Positions 8,883-18,848 are shown, counted from the stretch's first letter. The stretch is 64,000 nucleotides of DNA from Advenella mandrilli (GCF_016595155.1 NZ_JAENGP010000005.1:124001-188000), one strand, 5' to 3'. The notes: generated by a model from the letters alone, not told the origin. Program-made: numbers and translations.

Positions 8883-10058
8883 TTACTTCGTTTTTTTCTT
8901 GTCAGTCCCGGTGGTATGTTTTTTTGTGGTTCGCCTGGTTTCCATAAAGTATAAAGCCATCAGGGCGACGGCCAGACCAAGGATATTGGGTGCCAGTGCG
9001 GTTGTCCAGGCCGGCAGGTTATGTAACATACCCAGGTTAAGGGACAGCTGGTTGAACATGAAAAAACCAACGCCCAGCAAAATACCAATGAACACTTTTG
9101 CGCCAACACCACCGCTGCGGGTTTGAATGAAACTGATGGGGGCGGCAATGGTCATCATGACCAGCAAGGTAAATGGATAGCTTCCTTTACGCCATAAGGC
9201 CACGAATTGCCGGTTGGTTTGTAAATTGTTTTCATCCAGGTAGCTAATGTAATCAAGCAGGGAAACCACGGACATTTTTTCGGGCTGTAATTCTCCTGCC
9301 AGAAGGCGGTCTGGAGTCAGGGTGGTTTCCAGGGTTAAAGAGGGAATGGACACAATCTTTGCAACGGCCTGAACCGGGTCGTTGGGGTTGGCCAGGGCTT
9401 GCTCGATGTTAACGGTACTTTGGGTTTGCGCGACATCGTTCAGGGTTAGGATATTGTCCTGGAAAAAACCGGTTTGGGCATGGGAAAAATGCAGGAACTG
9501 GCCGCTGGTTTTGTCATAGGTAATAATGCGGATGTCCTGGACGTTGCCATTGTCTGACATGGTGCCAATGTTGATGACCCGGGCATTGCCTTGCAGGTCG
9601 GGTTCGCGAAACCAGTAACCGCTGCTCATGCGCCCGCCCTTGGTCTTGCCCAGTAGTTTAAGGCTGAGCTCGCTGGTTTTGACTTCGGCGGCCGGCGCAA
9701 AAAATTCGGACAGTACCAGGGCGCTTCCCATGATGGGAATGCAAATAACCCAAAGCATGAGCAACAGCCTGGCGCTGCTCACACCGGATACCCGCAAAAT
9801 AACCAGTTCATTGCGTTGTGCCAGGCTGGCCAGAGCCATGGTTGCCCCAATAAGCAGCCCGATAGGCAGCAAATCATAAAGCCGGGTGGGTATTTGCAGG
9901 GCTTCCAGATATAACAGGGACAACAGGGAAAAGTTGTCGTTGACTTTATCCAGCTCGTCGATCAGGGAAAAAAAAGTAAACAGACCCAGCAACACCAGCA
10001 GCACAGCGGTGGTGGCTCGGTATATTTCACTGGCAAGATAACGACGGGCAGTAAGCAT
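8883..10058 (-). CDS. lptG: LptG, permease of the lipopolysaccharide export ABC transporter
   Basis: A 391-residue YjgP/YjgQ-family permease of the LptB2FGC complex, which lifts LPS out of the inner membrane. Three hydrophobic helices lie near the N-terminus (AVLLVLLGLFTFFSLIDEL; LLPIGLLIGATMALASLAQ; LLMLWVICIPIMGSALVL), a periplasmic beta-jellyroll spans about residues 130-280, and three helices close the protein. NELVILRVSGVS is the coupling-helix region contacting LptB. lptF, usually directly upstream, is absent; the upstream neighbour is mtgA. LptG rather than LptF is chosen from the family-typical opening and end. Confidence 0.9.
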   Translation of the reverse strand: MLTARRYLASEIYRATTAVLLVLLGLFTFFSLIDELDKVNDNFSLLSLLYLEALQIPTRLYDLLPIGLLIGATMALASLAQRNELVILRVSGVSSARLLLMLWVICIPIMGSALVLSEFFAPAAEVKTSELSLKLLGKTKGGRMSSGYWFREPDLQGNARVINIGTMSDNGNVQDIRIITYDKTSGQFLHFSHAQTGFFQDNILTLNDVAQTQSTVNIEQALANPNDPVQAVAKIVSIPSLTLETTLTPDRLLAGELQPEKMSVVSLLDYISYLDENNLQTNRQFVALWRKGSYPFTLLVMMTIAAPISFIQTRSGGVGAKVFIGILLGVGFFMFNQLSLNLGMLHNLPAWTTALAPNILGLAVALMALYFMETRRTTKKHTTGTDKKKTK

Positions 10059-10214
10059 GTAAGCGAGGAGAAAGAAAATTATTTACAAATTATAAAGATG
10101 TTGCTGTGATCTTGATGGTTCGTATCGTAAGCAACTGCCTAGGATTGTAACTTTTAAATGAGGGGCAAGCACATCCTGTCTATGGGTAAATGTTAATTTC
10201 TGACAATAAACGGT

Positions 10215-10997
10215 TTATGGCGAGTCGGGAATTTGGGCGGACTTCATTCTTGCCTGTATGGTTCGTGTGCGTGATTGCACATAGCGGCTGCCAATATTGG
10301 CCCCATAAACCCTGGGGTTGGGTAGCAGTACCGCCAGCTGGGCTGCCTGTCTTTGGTTAAGCTTGCCGGCATTGGTTTTAAAATAGTGCTGGCTGGCGGC
10401 CTGGGCGCCAAAAATACCGGTGCCCCATTCTGCCAGGTTCAAATAAAGCTCCAGAATGCGTTCTTTAGACATCACCGTTTCAAGCATAAAGGTAATAACC
10501 AGTTCCTGGCCTTTCCTGATATAGCTGCGGTCATTGGACAGAAACAGGTTTTTGGCCAGTTGCTGGGAAATGGTGGAGCCGCCACGGATTTTGTTTTTGC
10601 CTTTTTGGTTTTGTGCCGTGTTGTAGCGCCAGGCCTGTGCAATCGCATCCCATTCAATGCCCTTGTGGGATACAAAGTTGGCGTCTTCAGAGGCGATGAC
10701 CGCTTTTTTCAGGTTGGCGCTGATCTGCTCGTAATTGACCCATTCATGGCGAATGGGAACCGGCGGGTCTTGCCGGGAAAGAATGGATTTTTGCTGGTTC
10801 ATCATGGCGCTGCTCCACGGGTTGAACAGGCTATACCAGCAAACCCATAAAAACAGCCAGGCCTGATAAAACAGCACAAGGCCTACAAAGGTGCCTACCA
10901 GCTGCAACAGGGTTCTGGCAACGGACTGTTGACGGACTTTTTGCGGGTATTGGCGTAAACCTGCCAGCAGGGATTGAAACAAAGAAATGACGGACAT
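10215..10997 (-). CDS. mtgA: MtgA, monofunctional peptidoglycan transglycosylase
   Basis: A 260-residue GT51 glycosyltransferase that polymerises lipid II glycan strands. One transmembrane helix (LLQLVGTFVGLVLFYQAWLFLWVC) near residues 29-52 anchors it. GT51 motifs follow: EDANFVSHKGIEWDAI with the catalytic Glu, RGGSTISQQLAKNLFLS, KERILELYLNLAEWG with the second Glu, and QRQAAQLAVLLPNP. There is no transpeptidase domain. Its start overlaps the aroE stop by one base, so translation is probably coupled. Confidence 0.96.
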   Translation of the reverse strand: MSVISLFQSLLAGLRQYPQKVRQQSVARTLLQLVGTFVGLVLFYQAWLFLWVCWYSLFNPWSSAMMNQQKSILSRQDPPVPIRHEWVNYEQISANLKKAVIASEDANFVSHKGIEWDAIAQAWRYNTAQNQKGKNKIRGGSTISQQLAKNLFLSNDRSYIRKGQELVITFMLETVMSKERILELYLNLAEWGTGIFGAQAASQHYFKTNAGKLNQRQAAQLAVLLPNPRVYGANIGSRYVQSRTRTIQARMKSAQIPDSP

Positions 10998-11845
10998 TAG
11001 CCGGTAAGCAGTTGTTGGCGCAGGGTTTCAAGAACAGGAACAGGATTGATGCGGACATGGTTCCAGATAAAGAAACTTTCCGAACCCTGGTAAACCAGCA
11101 TCCCCAGGCCATCCGAAGCCATCGTGGCACCATCTTGGCGGGCCTGCTGCAAGAAGGGGGTATCGTTTTCTGGCGTATAAACCATGTCATAGGCCAGGCT
11201 GTTATGGGCAAACAGGCCCGCTGGTAACGGCAGCGCATGTTGCTGCAGGCTGCTGGAGGTGGCGTTGATGACAATATCCCACTGACCCTGGATATGTTCA
11301 AAACCGCCGGCCGACAGCACGCTGGTGTATTGGGGCAGCTCGGCCAGGCATTGCGTGGCCAATGCTGTGGCTTTGGACGCGGTACGGTTAACAATCAGTA
11401 ATTGGCGGCAGCCGGTTTCAAGCAGGGGCAAAACAACGCCCCGGGCCGCGCCACCGGCACCCAGCAACAGGATTTTTTTATCTTCAAGAGCAATACCCTG
11501 GCGGCGGATATCATTGACCATGCCGATGCCATCGGTATTGCAGCCGTGCAGCTGGCCATCTTCCATCCAGAGCGTATTGACTGAGCCGGCAGATTGGGCA
11601 CGCCGGGACAGGTTGGCCTTGGCTTGCTCATAAGCCCTGAGCTTGAAAGGAATGGTAATGTTCAGCCCTTTGCCGCCCTGACTAAAGAAGGTTTGCACGG
11701 CCGCTTCAAAGCCATCAAGTGGCACCAGCATTTTTTCGTAGTTAATGGCAAGGCCGGCCTGTTTGGCAAACAGCGAATGCAACAGCGGTGAATAACTGTG
11801 CTGGATGGGGTTGCCCATGACGGCAAAATTCAGGGGAGCGTTCAT
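10997..11845 (-). CDS. aroE: AroE, shikimate dehydrogenase
   Basis: A 282-residue NADPH enzyme reducing 3-dehydroshikimate to shikimate. Seen are NPIQHSYSPLLHSLF (substrate site), GLNITIPFK with the catalytic Lys, GCNTDGIG with the catalytic Asp, and the nucleotide-binding LLLGAGGAARGV. It overlaps the upstream ribonuclease gene by 4 bases (ATGA) and mtgA by 1 base, forming a compact leftward run. The partner enzyme aroQ lies 5 kb away on the other strand. Confidence 0.96.
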   Translation of the reverse strand: MNAPLNFAVMGNPIQHSYSPLLHSLFAKQAGLAINYEKMLVPLDGFEAAVQTFFSQGGKGLNITIPFKLRAYEQAKANLSRRAQSAGSVNTLWMEDGQLHGCNTDGIGMVNDIRRQGIALEDKKILLLGAGGAARGVVLPLLETGCRQLLIVNRTASKATALATQCLAELPQYTSVLSAGGFEHIQGQWDIVINATSSSLQQHALPLPAGLFAHNSLAYDMVYTPENDTPFLQQARQDGATMASDGLGMLVYQGSESFFIWNHVRINPVPVLETLRQQLLTG

Positions 11846-13764
11846 GACGGACTTACCTCTGTCGCATGAGGGACTGGCGCTTCTTGCTCAATTTGCCTGA
11901 CGTACTGGCAATCCAGGGTCAGATCAAGCAGGTTGCTGCCCATTAAATCAATTTCCACAATGCTGCCGCGTTCCAGTTCGGGCATGCCATTGATCGTGGT
12001 CACGAAGGGCGCATTGTTAAAGCGCACCAGGTTGTCGCGCAATACCGTGGCTTCAACGCGGGTCACTTGTTGCTGTTCAAACCAGCGCAGGCACCAGAAG
12101 CGTTCAAGGCGGCTTTGGAATTCTCCCCACAAGGTGTATTGGGATTCGAAAGCGCCAATAATGGCGTACAGGTCGGCGTCTTTGGGTTTGAATGGGGCCA
12201 CCAGACGGGCCGAAACCCCATGCTGGGCAGCGGCAATAATCTGGCTTTGGTTGATCAGGTCGACATAACGCCTAAGCGGTGACGTACACCATGCATAATA
12301 CGGGACACCAATGGTTTCATGGGGCAGGGGGTGAGTTGACATGCGCGTGCGGCCGGCTTGTTGTGACCTGAAAATGCCGGGCAGGCCATTATCGTTCAGG
12401 AAACCGGCCCACTGGGTATTGGCCAGCAACATGAATTCAGCAACAATCAGGTCCAGCGGGGCATCGCGGCGGCGGGGCGCCAGGTTGATCACAGCGTTGG
12501 GGTCATCAGCCGGGCCATCCAGCACAAATGAGTATTCAACCCGGGAGTTGTTTTCGGGTTTGCCGCGAATCACTTCCCGCGCCGTTTTCAGGTGTTGCCC
12601 CAATTTCCAGAGTGGCCTGAACAGGAACGGGTAGGGCATGGGCAGGCTTTCATCTTCCAGGGACTCGACGGTAATCAGGTGGTCAATCAGGTTGGTGCGC
12701 AGGTTTTCCTGCACGCAAACTTTTTCAAGCCGGGTTTCCGATGACAGTATTTCTCCGGTATCAATGTTGGCCTTGATGTACAGGGACACGACCGGCGTGG
12801 GCTTGCCGGCGATGAGCGAGAAGGTGTTGATAACCGAATCCGGCTGCATGGGAATTTTGTCACCAGGCATGTAAACGGTGGACATCCGGTCCCGGGCCAG
12901 CTTGTCCAGTTCCGAGTCGCGCTCAACCATCAGGGCGGGGGCGGCAATATGAATGCCAATGTTATACACGCTGCCGTTTTCCTGGTGTACCGAGAAAGCA
13001 TCGTCAATCTCGGTGGTGAACATATCGTCCACCGAGTAGGGCTCAACCTCGGCAAGCGGCAAGTCGGCAATGGCGGGCAGCGTGATGTCCTTGAACCGGG
13101 TTCCTTTGGGGAAATTCAGGGCCAGGAATTTTTCACGGTGGATGGCCAGCGGGTGTGGGTAAACCTTGAGCCTTAATAGAATCTGTTCAATGGTTTCTCC
13201 GGTTTCGTCCATGGCCTGGCTGAAGGCTTTCCATTCCTGCAAGTTTTTGTCAGGTTTGGCCAGGAAGGTAGAAATGACAGGCTTAAAGGCTTCCGGCACC
13301 ATGCCTTGCTTGATTTCTTCAATCCAGGCGGCCTGCTGCTCGGCTTGTTTTTGCTTTTTCTCAAGGGCTGCCAGCGCGGCTTTCAGGATGTCGGGTGGGG
13401 CAGGACGATATTGGCCTTTGCCCTTGCGATGAAAGTATACCGGTGCACCATGCAGGCGTAGTAGCAGGGTGGTTTTTTCCAGGATGGTGGGTTCATGACC
13501 GAAGTAGTCCCGTGCCAGTTCTTCTACCTGGAACTCTTGTTGGGGGGCGCATTCCCACAGGAACTCAAGATCAATATCTTCGGCCAGTTGCCTGGCTTCA
13601 TCCATCAAGGTGAGCGGACTCTGGTTGTCGAAAAAGAAAATCGTGTTATTGCGTTTTATTTTGCTTCTTTTCCCGGATGCCGATTCCACCTGCAAGGAGG
13701 TGTCTGCTTCAGACAGGATTTTTTCGGCTTTAAATTGACCGTTGTCTTCAAAAACCACGTACAT
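11842..13764 (-). CDS. RNB-domain exoribonuclease (RNase II/R family)
   Basis: A 640-residue 3'-5' exoribonuclease. The centre carries the RNB active site YSVDDMFTTEIDDAFSVH, followed by NIGIHIAAPALMVERDSELDKLARDRMSTVYMPGDKIPMQP, and late in the protein HPLPHETIGVPYYAWCTSPLRRYVDLINQSQI. The N-terminal part is short compared with RNase R and lacks a long basic tail, so the protein is nearer the RNase II-like VacB relatives of betaproteobacteria. Its stop overlaps the start of aroE by 4 bases; the esterase gene ends 11 bases upstream. Confidence 0.92.
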   Translation of the reverse strand: MYVVFEDNGQFKAEKILSEADTSLQVESASGKRSKIKRNNTIFFFDNQSPLTLMDEARQLAEDIDLEFLWECAPQQEFQVEELARDYFGHEPTILEKTTLLLRLHGAPVYFHRKGKGQYRPAPPDILKAALAALEKKQKQAEQQAAWIEEIKQGMVPEAFKPVISTFLAKPDKNLQEWKAFSQAMDETGETIEQILLRLKVYPHPLAIHREKFLALNFPKGTRFKDITLPAIADLPLAEVEPYSVDDMFTTEIDDAFSVHQENGSVYNIGIHIAAPALMVERDSELDKLARDRMSTVYMPGDKIPMQPDSVINTFSLIAGKPTPVVSLYIKANIDTGEILSSETRLEKVCVQENLRTNLIDHLITVESLEDESLPMPYPFLFRPLWKLGQHLKTAREVIRGKPENNSRVEYSFVLDGPADDPNAVINLAPRRRDAPLDLIVAEFMLLANTQWAGFLNDNGLPGIFRSQQAGRTRMSTHPLPHETIGVPYYAWCTSPLRRYVDLINQSQIIAAAQHGVSARLVAPFKPKDADLYAIIGAFESQYTLWGEFQSRLERFWCLRWFEQQQVTRVEATVLRDNLVRFNNAPFVTTINGMPELERGSIVEIDLMGSNLLDLTLDCQYVRQIEQEAPVPHATEVSPS

Positions 13765-13775
13765 TGAATTTTTTC

Positions 13776-14357
13776 CTAATTGTTTAAGGCAAAGTCCAGG
13801 ACTTGGGGAATATATTCTTCAAAATCTGAAAAACCGTGGTCCCCACCGGGAATAATTAATTGTTTTGCACCAGCATAGCGATGTTGCATTTCCCGCCAGT
13901 CCAGCACTTCGTCAGCCATACGGGCCAGCAGGAAAAATTGTTCGGGATGCCTGATTTCCGGTACGAACAGTTCCGCCAGTTCCCTGATGTGTTCTGCTTT
14001 CAGTTCGAGCGGCTCATCGCTGTGAAAGCAGGTCATGGGGCCGAGTTGGGTAGACAGGTCGCGCGAGGCATAGATACATGGGTTAACCAGAACCGCCTTG
14101 CAATCCAGTTCGTTGGCCAGCCAGGTTGCATAGTAACCGCCCAGCGATGAGCCAATCACGGTAAGCGCGTGAATGTCCTGGCCCTGGCAGAGCTGACGGG
14201 CAGTGGCAAGGGCCAGCTCAGTAGCCTGTTTGGGCGAAACGGGCAGGTTCGGGCTGGCGAAAGCGTGGCTTAAGCCCTGTTTGGCCATGGCCTGTTGCAT
14301 GAGCTGTGATTTGGTCGATAAAGATGACGACCGGAAACCATGTAAATATAGAATCAT
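13776..14357 (-). CDS. YqiA/YcfP-type alpha/beta-hydrolase esterase
   Basis: A 193-residue alpha/beta hydrolase of the UPF0227/YqiA type. ILYLHGFRSSSLSTKSQ is the oxyanion-side start, GSSLGGYYATWLA the nucleophile elbow with the catalytic Ser, and GGDHGFSDFEEY holds the catalytic His. The E. coli relative cleaves short-chain palmitoyl or p-nitrophenyl esters; the natural substrate is unknown. It lies 29 bases after mpl in the same leftward run. Confidence 0.9.
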   Translation of the reverse strand: MILYLHGFRSSSLSTKSQLMQQAMAKQGLSHAFASPNLPVSPKQATELALATARQLCQGQDIHALTVIGSSLGGYYATWLANELDCKAVLVNPCIYASRDLSTQLGPMTCFHSDEPLELKAEHIRELAELFVPEIRHPEQFFLLARMADEVLDWREMQHRYAGAKQLIIPGGDHGFSDFEEYIPQVLDFALNN

Positions 14358-14386
14358 AAGATAAAATAATAAAGGCCGCTAAATAA

Positions 14387-15763
14387 TCAAGTGAATTTTT
14401 GCTTCAGGGCGGTAATCAGTTTATCGTGAAACCCGCCAAATCCGCCATTGCTCATGATTAGAATATGGTCGCCTGGCTGCGCCTGTTGCATGACGGCCGT
14501 GGTCAGGTGCTCAAGATCATCATGGGCACCAACGCGCTCTTGCTGGTTGGCAAAAACGGTTTTCGGGTCCCAGCCCAGGGCATGTTTGCCTTCTTTGGCA
14601 CCAAAACAGAATATCAGGTCGGCCTGTTCCAGGGCTTGCGGCAGGCGTGCTGCCATCGTACCCAGTTTCATGGTGTTGGAACGGGGCTCAAGCACGGCCA
14701 GGATGCGTTGCTGGCCAACCTGGTTACGCAGGCCCGCCAGCGTGGTTTCAATAGCGGTGGGGTGGTGGGCAAAATCATCGTAAACATGAATATCATGAAC
14801 GCTTGCCCGCAACTCCATGCGTCGACGGATACCCTGAAAACAGTTCAGCGCACGGGCAGACTGTTCTGCGCTAATGCCAATATGATGGGCGGCGGCAATG
14901 GCGGCCAGGGCATTATTCATATTATGAATGCCATTGTGCTGCCAGTTGATGTGCGCCACAACCTGGTTTTGGTAAAGAACATCAAAACGGGTACCGGCGG
15001 CATCGTGATGGGCATATTGCCATTGGGCATTGGGGCCGAAGGTGTCGGTACCCGACCAGCAGCCACGCGCCAGCACGCGCTGCAAGGCTTCATCCTGGGC
15101 AGGGTAAATAATGCGGCCTGCACCGGGAACCGTGCGCACCAGGTGATGAAACTGGGTTTCAATGGCAGCCAGGTCGGGGAAAATATCGGCGTGATCAAAT
15201 TCCAGATTGTTCAGGACTGCGGTGCGAGAGTGATAGTGCACAAATTTCGAGCGCTTGTCGAAGAAGGCGGTGTCATACTCATCGGCTTCAATCACAAAAT
15301 ATTTGTTTTCAGGATTGAACCGGGCGGATACCTGCAAGTCGTGGGCAATGCCACCAATCAGGAAATTGGGCTTCAGACCCGCGTGTTCAAGAATCCAGGC
15401 CAACATGGAGCTGGTGGTGGTTTTTCCGTGGGTGCCGGCCACCGAAAGAACGTGCTGTGACTGAAGCACATGGTCGCCCAGCCACTGGGGGCCTGATACA
15501 TAAGGCTTGCCCTGGTCTAAAATGGCTTCCATTAACGGGTTGCCACGGGTAATCACGTTACCAATGATGAACAGGTCGGGATTCAGCCCGGTTTGACTTG
15601 CATCGAACCCTTCGATAAGTTCAATGCCCTGTTCCTGCAACTGGGTGCTCATGGGCGGGTAAACGCCAGCATCACAGCCGGTTACCTTATGTCCGGCCGA
15701 GCGGGCAATCAGGGCAAGGCCGCCCATGAATGTACCGCAAATACCTAGAATATGAATATGCAT
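14387..15763 (-). CDS. mpl: Mpl, UDP-N-acetylmuramate:L-alanyl-gamma-D-glutamyl-meso-diaminopimelate ligase
   Basis: A 458-residue Mur ligase that recycles murein tripeptide by attaching it to UDP-MurNAc. It opens MHIHILGICGTFMGGLALIA, typical of Mpl rather than MurC, then shows the ATP loop GTHGKTTTSSMLAWILE, the central IEADEYDTAFFDKRSKF, and C-terminal DDFAHHPTAIETTL and EPRSNTMKLG. It is the first gene of the mpl-esterase-ribonuclease-aroE-mtgA run. With anmK at 39,446-40,561 it gives two recognised peptidoglycan-recycling steps in this window. Confidence 0.95.
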   Translation of the reverse strand: MHIHILGICGTFMGGLALIARSAGHKVTGCDAGVYPPMSTQLQEQGIELIEGFDASQTGLNPDLFIIGNVITRGNPLMEAILDQGKPYVSGPQWLGDHVLQSQHVLSVAGTHGKTTTSSMLAWILEHAGLKPNFLIGGIAHDLQVSARFNPENKYFVIEADEYDTAFFDKRSKFVHYHSRTAVLNNLEFDHADIFPDLAAIETQFHHLVRTVPGAGRIIYPAQDEALQRVLARGCWSGTDTFGPNAQWQYAHHDAAGTRFDVLYQNQVVAHINWQHNGIHNMNNALAAIAAAHHIGISAEQSARALNCFQGIRRRMELRASVHDIHVYDDFAHHPTAIETTLAGLRNQVGQQRILAVLEPRSNTMKLGTMAARLPQALEQADLIFCFGAKEGKHALGWDPKTVFANQQERVGAHDDLEHLTTAVMQQAQPGDHILIMSNGGFGGFHDKLITALKQKFT

Positions 15764-15905
15764 AAAACTCTCCTGTCGGTATTTTAAGGGTTTCTGCCGC
15801 TAATCCTGCCGAAAAAACGCAGAAAAGATTAAAAGGTGACTTGGCTCATGAAGCCAGGTGGTGATTTGTGTTAAAAATAGTCATTGATTTAAAAGCGGAA
15901 TTTTA

Positions 15906-16433
15906 ATGAAACGTAGAAATATGTTAAAAATGGCCGGTGGGGTTTTGCTGTTGTTGCCGGGGATCAAGGCTCTGGCAATGCAGGCAGGAAGCTCTTCTGA
16001 AATTGGCGATGTATCCCAAGAAGCCTTGGATGCCCTGTTTGACCTTTCGGTGCCCGATATATCCGGGCAGGCACATACGGTGCGCGAATACACCAACAAA
16101 CCGCTGGTGCTTAATTTTTGGGCCACATGGTGTCCGCCTTGCGTCAAGGAAATGCCCGATCTCGACGCTTTGCACCAGGCTTATCCCAATGTCAATTTTG
16201 TGGGGTTTGCTGCAGACTCCGAACGCAATATGCTTAAATTCGAAGAAAAGGTCAAAGTCTCTTATCCTCTGCTGGTCGCGGGCATGGGTAGCATTGGTTT
16301 AATGAAAAAGCTGGGTAATAAATCGGGTGGTTTACCGTTTACCCTGGTCTTTGATACCGGTGGCAAACTTAGGTATAAAATCCTTGGCCAGGTTGAAAAA
16401 GATGAGCTTGAACAAATACTTAAAACACTTTAA
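15906..16433 (+). CDS. TlpA-like thiol:disulfide oxidoreductase, exported
   Basis: A 175-residue thioredoxin-fold protein. It begins MKRRNMLKMAGGVLLLLPG, a hydrophobic export signal with an Arg pair that could use the Tat route. The redox centre is FWATWCPPCVKEMPDLD near residues 72-88, and GGLPFTLVFDTGG contains the cis-proline loop. Such proteins reduce disulfides in the periplasm, for example during cytochrome c or oxidase assembly. The client is unknown: no cytochrome-maturation genes are nearby. It is divergent from mpl. Confidence 0.9.
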   Translation: MKRRNMLKMAGGVLLLLPGIKALAMQAGSSSEIGDVSQEALDALFDLSVPDISGQAHTVREYTNKPLVLNFWATWCPPCVKEMPDLDALHQAYPNVNFVGFAADSERNMLKFEEKVKVSYPLLVAGMGSIGLMKKLGNKSGGLPFTLVFDTGGKLRYKILGQVEKDELEQILKTL

Positions 16434-16515
16434 ATTGAATTTTGAATATGCGGCATTATGATAATTTAATAGACAAAAGCGTGAATTTGACGTTAAATAC
16501 GGGTTTATTTGTTTG

Positions 16516-16521
16516 TATAAT
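16516..16521 (+). promoter_or_regulatory. Candidate -10 box of aroQ
   Basis: A perfect TATAAT lies only 8 bases before the aroQ ATG (16529), with a weak TTAAAT 17 bases upstream of it. This places the likely transcription start at or next to the start codon. No Shine-Dalgarno-like sequence precedes the ATG. Confidence 0.5.
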
Positions 16522-16528
16522 ATGTTAA

Positions 16529-16969
16529 ATGACTCGAAATTTACTCATTATTAACGGGCCCAACCTTAATTTGCTAGGCACACGTGAACCTGAAATTTAT
16601 GGCAGTCACACACTTGATGACATCAACCGTGAGCTTGCAGAAACGGCCGCAGGCCTGGGTGCCCGTTGTGAATTTTACCAAAGCAACCATGAAGGCGATC
16701 TGGTAGATCGCATTCAGCAGGCAATGGGAAATATCGATTTCATTATTATTAATGCCGGCGCCTATACCCATACCAGTGTAGCCATTCGCGATGCGTTGGC
16801 CGGAGTCAATATTCCGTTCATCGAAGTGCATATTTCAAATGTACATCAGCGCGAAGCATTCCGTCACCACTCATACCTGTCAGATAAGGCTGTCGCAGTT
16901 ATTTGTGGCCTGGGGGCGTACGGGTATACGGCAGCCATGTATTATGCGGCAAAACATTATTTACAATGA
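16529..16969 (+). CDS. aroQ: AroQ, type II 3-dehydroquinate dehydratase
   Basis: A 146-residue type II dehydroquinase, third step of the shikimate pathway. The classical motifs are [18 protein letters not shown] (including the catalytic Tyr loop), [52 protein letters not shown] with the catalytic His, and [11 protein letters not shown]. The gene sits directly before accB-accC, an arrangement seen in many proteobacteria. A TATAAT box so close to the ATG, with no ribosome site, suggests a leaderless or near-leaderless transcript. Confidence 0.96.
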   Translation: MTRNLLIINGPNLNLLGTREPEIYGSHTLDDINRELAETAAGLGARCEFYQSNHEGDLVDRIQQAMGNIDFIIINAGAYTHTSVAIRDALAGVNIPFIEVHISNVHQREAFRHHSYLSDKAVAVICGLGAYGYTAAMYYAAKHYLQ

Positions 16970-17026
16970 CGTTTGCACAAGCTAGGGCAAACTGAATTAA
17001 CTAAACACCTCCAACCGGAAAATGTT

Positions 17027-17470
17027 ATGGATCTTAGAAAACTAAAAACCCTTATCGACCTTGTTGCCGAGTCAGGAATCGCTGAATTGGAAATTACAGA
17101 AGGCGAAGGCAAAGTTCGCATTGTCAAGTTCTCACAAGTGCAACCTGTTGTACCCGTTGCCGCTCCCGAGGCAACCGTGGCCGTCGCCCCTGCTGCTCCA
17201 GCTGCTCCAGCTGCCAGTGCTGAACCGGTCATTACCGGCCACATCGTCAAGGCACCCATGGTGGGTACGTTCTATCGCGCGCCTAACCCCAACGCACCCG
17301 CTTTCGTCGAAGTGGGCGCCAGCGTGAAAGAAGGTGATGCCTTGTGCATTATCGAAGCAATGAAACTGCTGAACGAAATTGAAGCCGATAAAACCGGAGT
17401 CATCAAGGAAATTCTGGTTGAAAACGGTGAGCCTGTTGAGTTTGGTCAACCTTTATTCGTGATTGCCTGA
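17027..17470 (+). CDS. accB: AccB, biotin carboxyl carrier protein of acetyl-CoA carboxylase
   Basis: A 147-residue carrier beginning [24 protein letters not shown] flexible Ala/Pro-rich linker (about residues 48-68, [20 protein letters not shown]) leads to the biotinyl domain, with [15 protein letters not shown] holding the biotinylated Lys near residue 113. In-frame codons upstream from 16973 lack family features, so ATG 17027 is taken. It delivers carboxybiotin from AccC to the carboxyltransferase in the first step of fatty acid synthesis. Confidence 0.96.
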   Translation: MDLRKLKTLIDLVAESGIAELEITEGEGKVRIVKFSQVQPVVPVAAPEATVAVAPAAPAAPAASAEPVITGHIVKAPMVGTFYRAPNPNAPAFVEVGASVKEGDALCIIEAMKLLNEIEADKTGVIKEILVENGEPVEFGQPLFVIA

Positions 17471-17471
17471 T

Positions 17472-18824
17472 ATGTTTGAAAAAATTCTTATTGCGAATCG
17501 GGGTGAAATTGCACTGCGAATCCAGCGGGCATGCCGGGAACTGGGGATCAAAACCGTTGTCGTGCACTCCGAAGCTGATCGCGATGCCAAATACGTGCGG
17601 CTGGCCGATGAGTCGGTCTGCATTGGCCCGGCCTCGCCTCAGCAAAGTTATTTGCACATGCCCGCCATTATTTCGGCTGCCGAAGTGACCGATGCTGAAG
17701 CCATTCACCCCGGTTACGGTTTTCTGGCTGAAAACGCCGATTTCGCCCAGCGTGTCGAGCGTAGCGGTTTTGTCTTCATTGGCCCTCGTCCTGAAACCAT
17801 CCGCCTGATGGGTGACAAAGTTAGTGCCAAAAAAGCCATGATTGAAGCTGGCGTACCGGTAGTACCTGGTTCTGAAGGCGCTTTGCCCGACGACAACGAG
17901 TACGTGCTGAATGCAGCCCGGGAAATTGGTTATCCGGTTATTATCAAGGCCGCCGGTGGTGGTGGTGGACGTGGCATGCGGGTGGTTCACACCGAGGCCG
18001 CCCTGTTAACCGCTGTGCAAATGACCAAGGCCGAAGCCCAGGCGGCTTTCAACAATCCTGAAGTCTATATGGAAAAGTTCCTCGAGAACCCACGACATAT
18101 TGAAATTCAGGTATTGGCCGATGGCGGTAAAGAAGCCATTTGGCTGGGTGAGCGTGATTGTTCCATGCAGCGCCGTCACCAGAAGGTCATCGAAGAAGCA
18201 CCCGCACCGGGCATTCCACGTAAGCTGATTGAAAAAATTGGCGAGCGCTGCGCTGATGCCTGCCGCCGCATTTCATACCGTGGCGCGGGTACGTTTGAAT
18301 TTCTTTATGAAAACGGCGAATTTTATTTTATCGAAATGAATACCCGTATTCAGGTTGAACACACCATTACCGAATGCATTACCGGTATTGATCTGGTTCA
18401 GCAACAAATCTTCATTGCAGCAGGCCAACCTTTCAAACTGAAACAGAAAGAGATCCAGTTCAGGGGTCATGCGATTGAATGCCGTATCAACGCCGAAGAT
18501 CCTTACTCGTTTATGCCATCTCCTGGTCTTATTACCAGCTGGCATACACCGGGAGGTCCTGGCGTAAGGCTTGATTCCCACGTATTCAGCGGTTATAAAG
18601 TACCGCCCAATTACGACTCCATGATTGCCAAATTAATCACTTATGGCGATACACGGGACCAGGCTATTGCCCGCATGAAAATTGCCCTGTCTGAAATGGC
18701 GGTTGAAGGGATTCAAACCAATATTCCCTTGCATCGTGATCTGATGAGCGATACCAATTTTGTTGACGGTGGAACCAGTATTCATTATCTGGAACACAAA
18801 TTAAGTGAACGTGGTAAATCATAA
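17472..18824 (+). CDS. accC: AccC, biotin carboxylase subunit of acetyl-CoA carboxylase
   Basis: A 450-residue ATP-grasp enzyme that carboxylates biotin on AccB. It begins [21 protein letters not shown], shows [16 protein letters not shown], the Gly-rich loop [34 protein letters not shown], and [16 protein letters not shown]. It starts one base after the accB stop codon, typical of the accBC pair. A TTG at 17463 is in frame but adds no family sequence. Confidence 0.97.
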   Translation: MFEKILIANRGEIALRIQRACRELGIKTVVVHSEADRDAKYVRLADESVCIGPASPQQSYLHMPAIISAAEVTDAEAIHPGYGFLAENADFAQRVERSGFVFIGPRPETIRLMGDKVSAKKAMIEAGVPVVPGSEGALPDDNEYVLNAAREIGYPVIIKAAGGGGGRGMRVVHTEAALLTAVQMTKAEAQAAFNNPEVYMEKFLENPRHIEIQVLADGGKEAIWLGERDCSMQRRHQKVIEEAPAPGIPRKLIEKIGERCADACRRISYRGAGTFEFLYENGEFYFIEMNTRIQVEHTITECITGIDLVQQQIFIAAGQPFKLKQKEIQFRGHAIECRINAEDPYSFMPSPGLITSWHTPGGPGVRLDSHVFSGYKVPPNYDSMIAKLITYGDTRDQAIARMKIALSEMAVEGIQTNIPLHRDLMSDTNFVDGGTSIHYLEHKLSERGKS

Positions 18825-18848
18825 ATTGACGATGGTTTGAAAAAATAG

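Noticed and set aside
14465-15460. A 331-codon frame antisense to mpl
   Set aside because: The mpl motifs on the other strand are unambiguous; the antisense frame has no family features.
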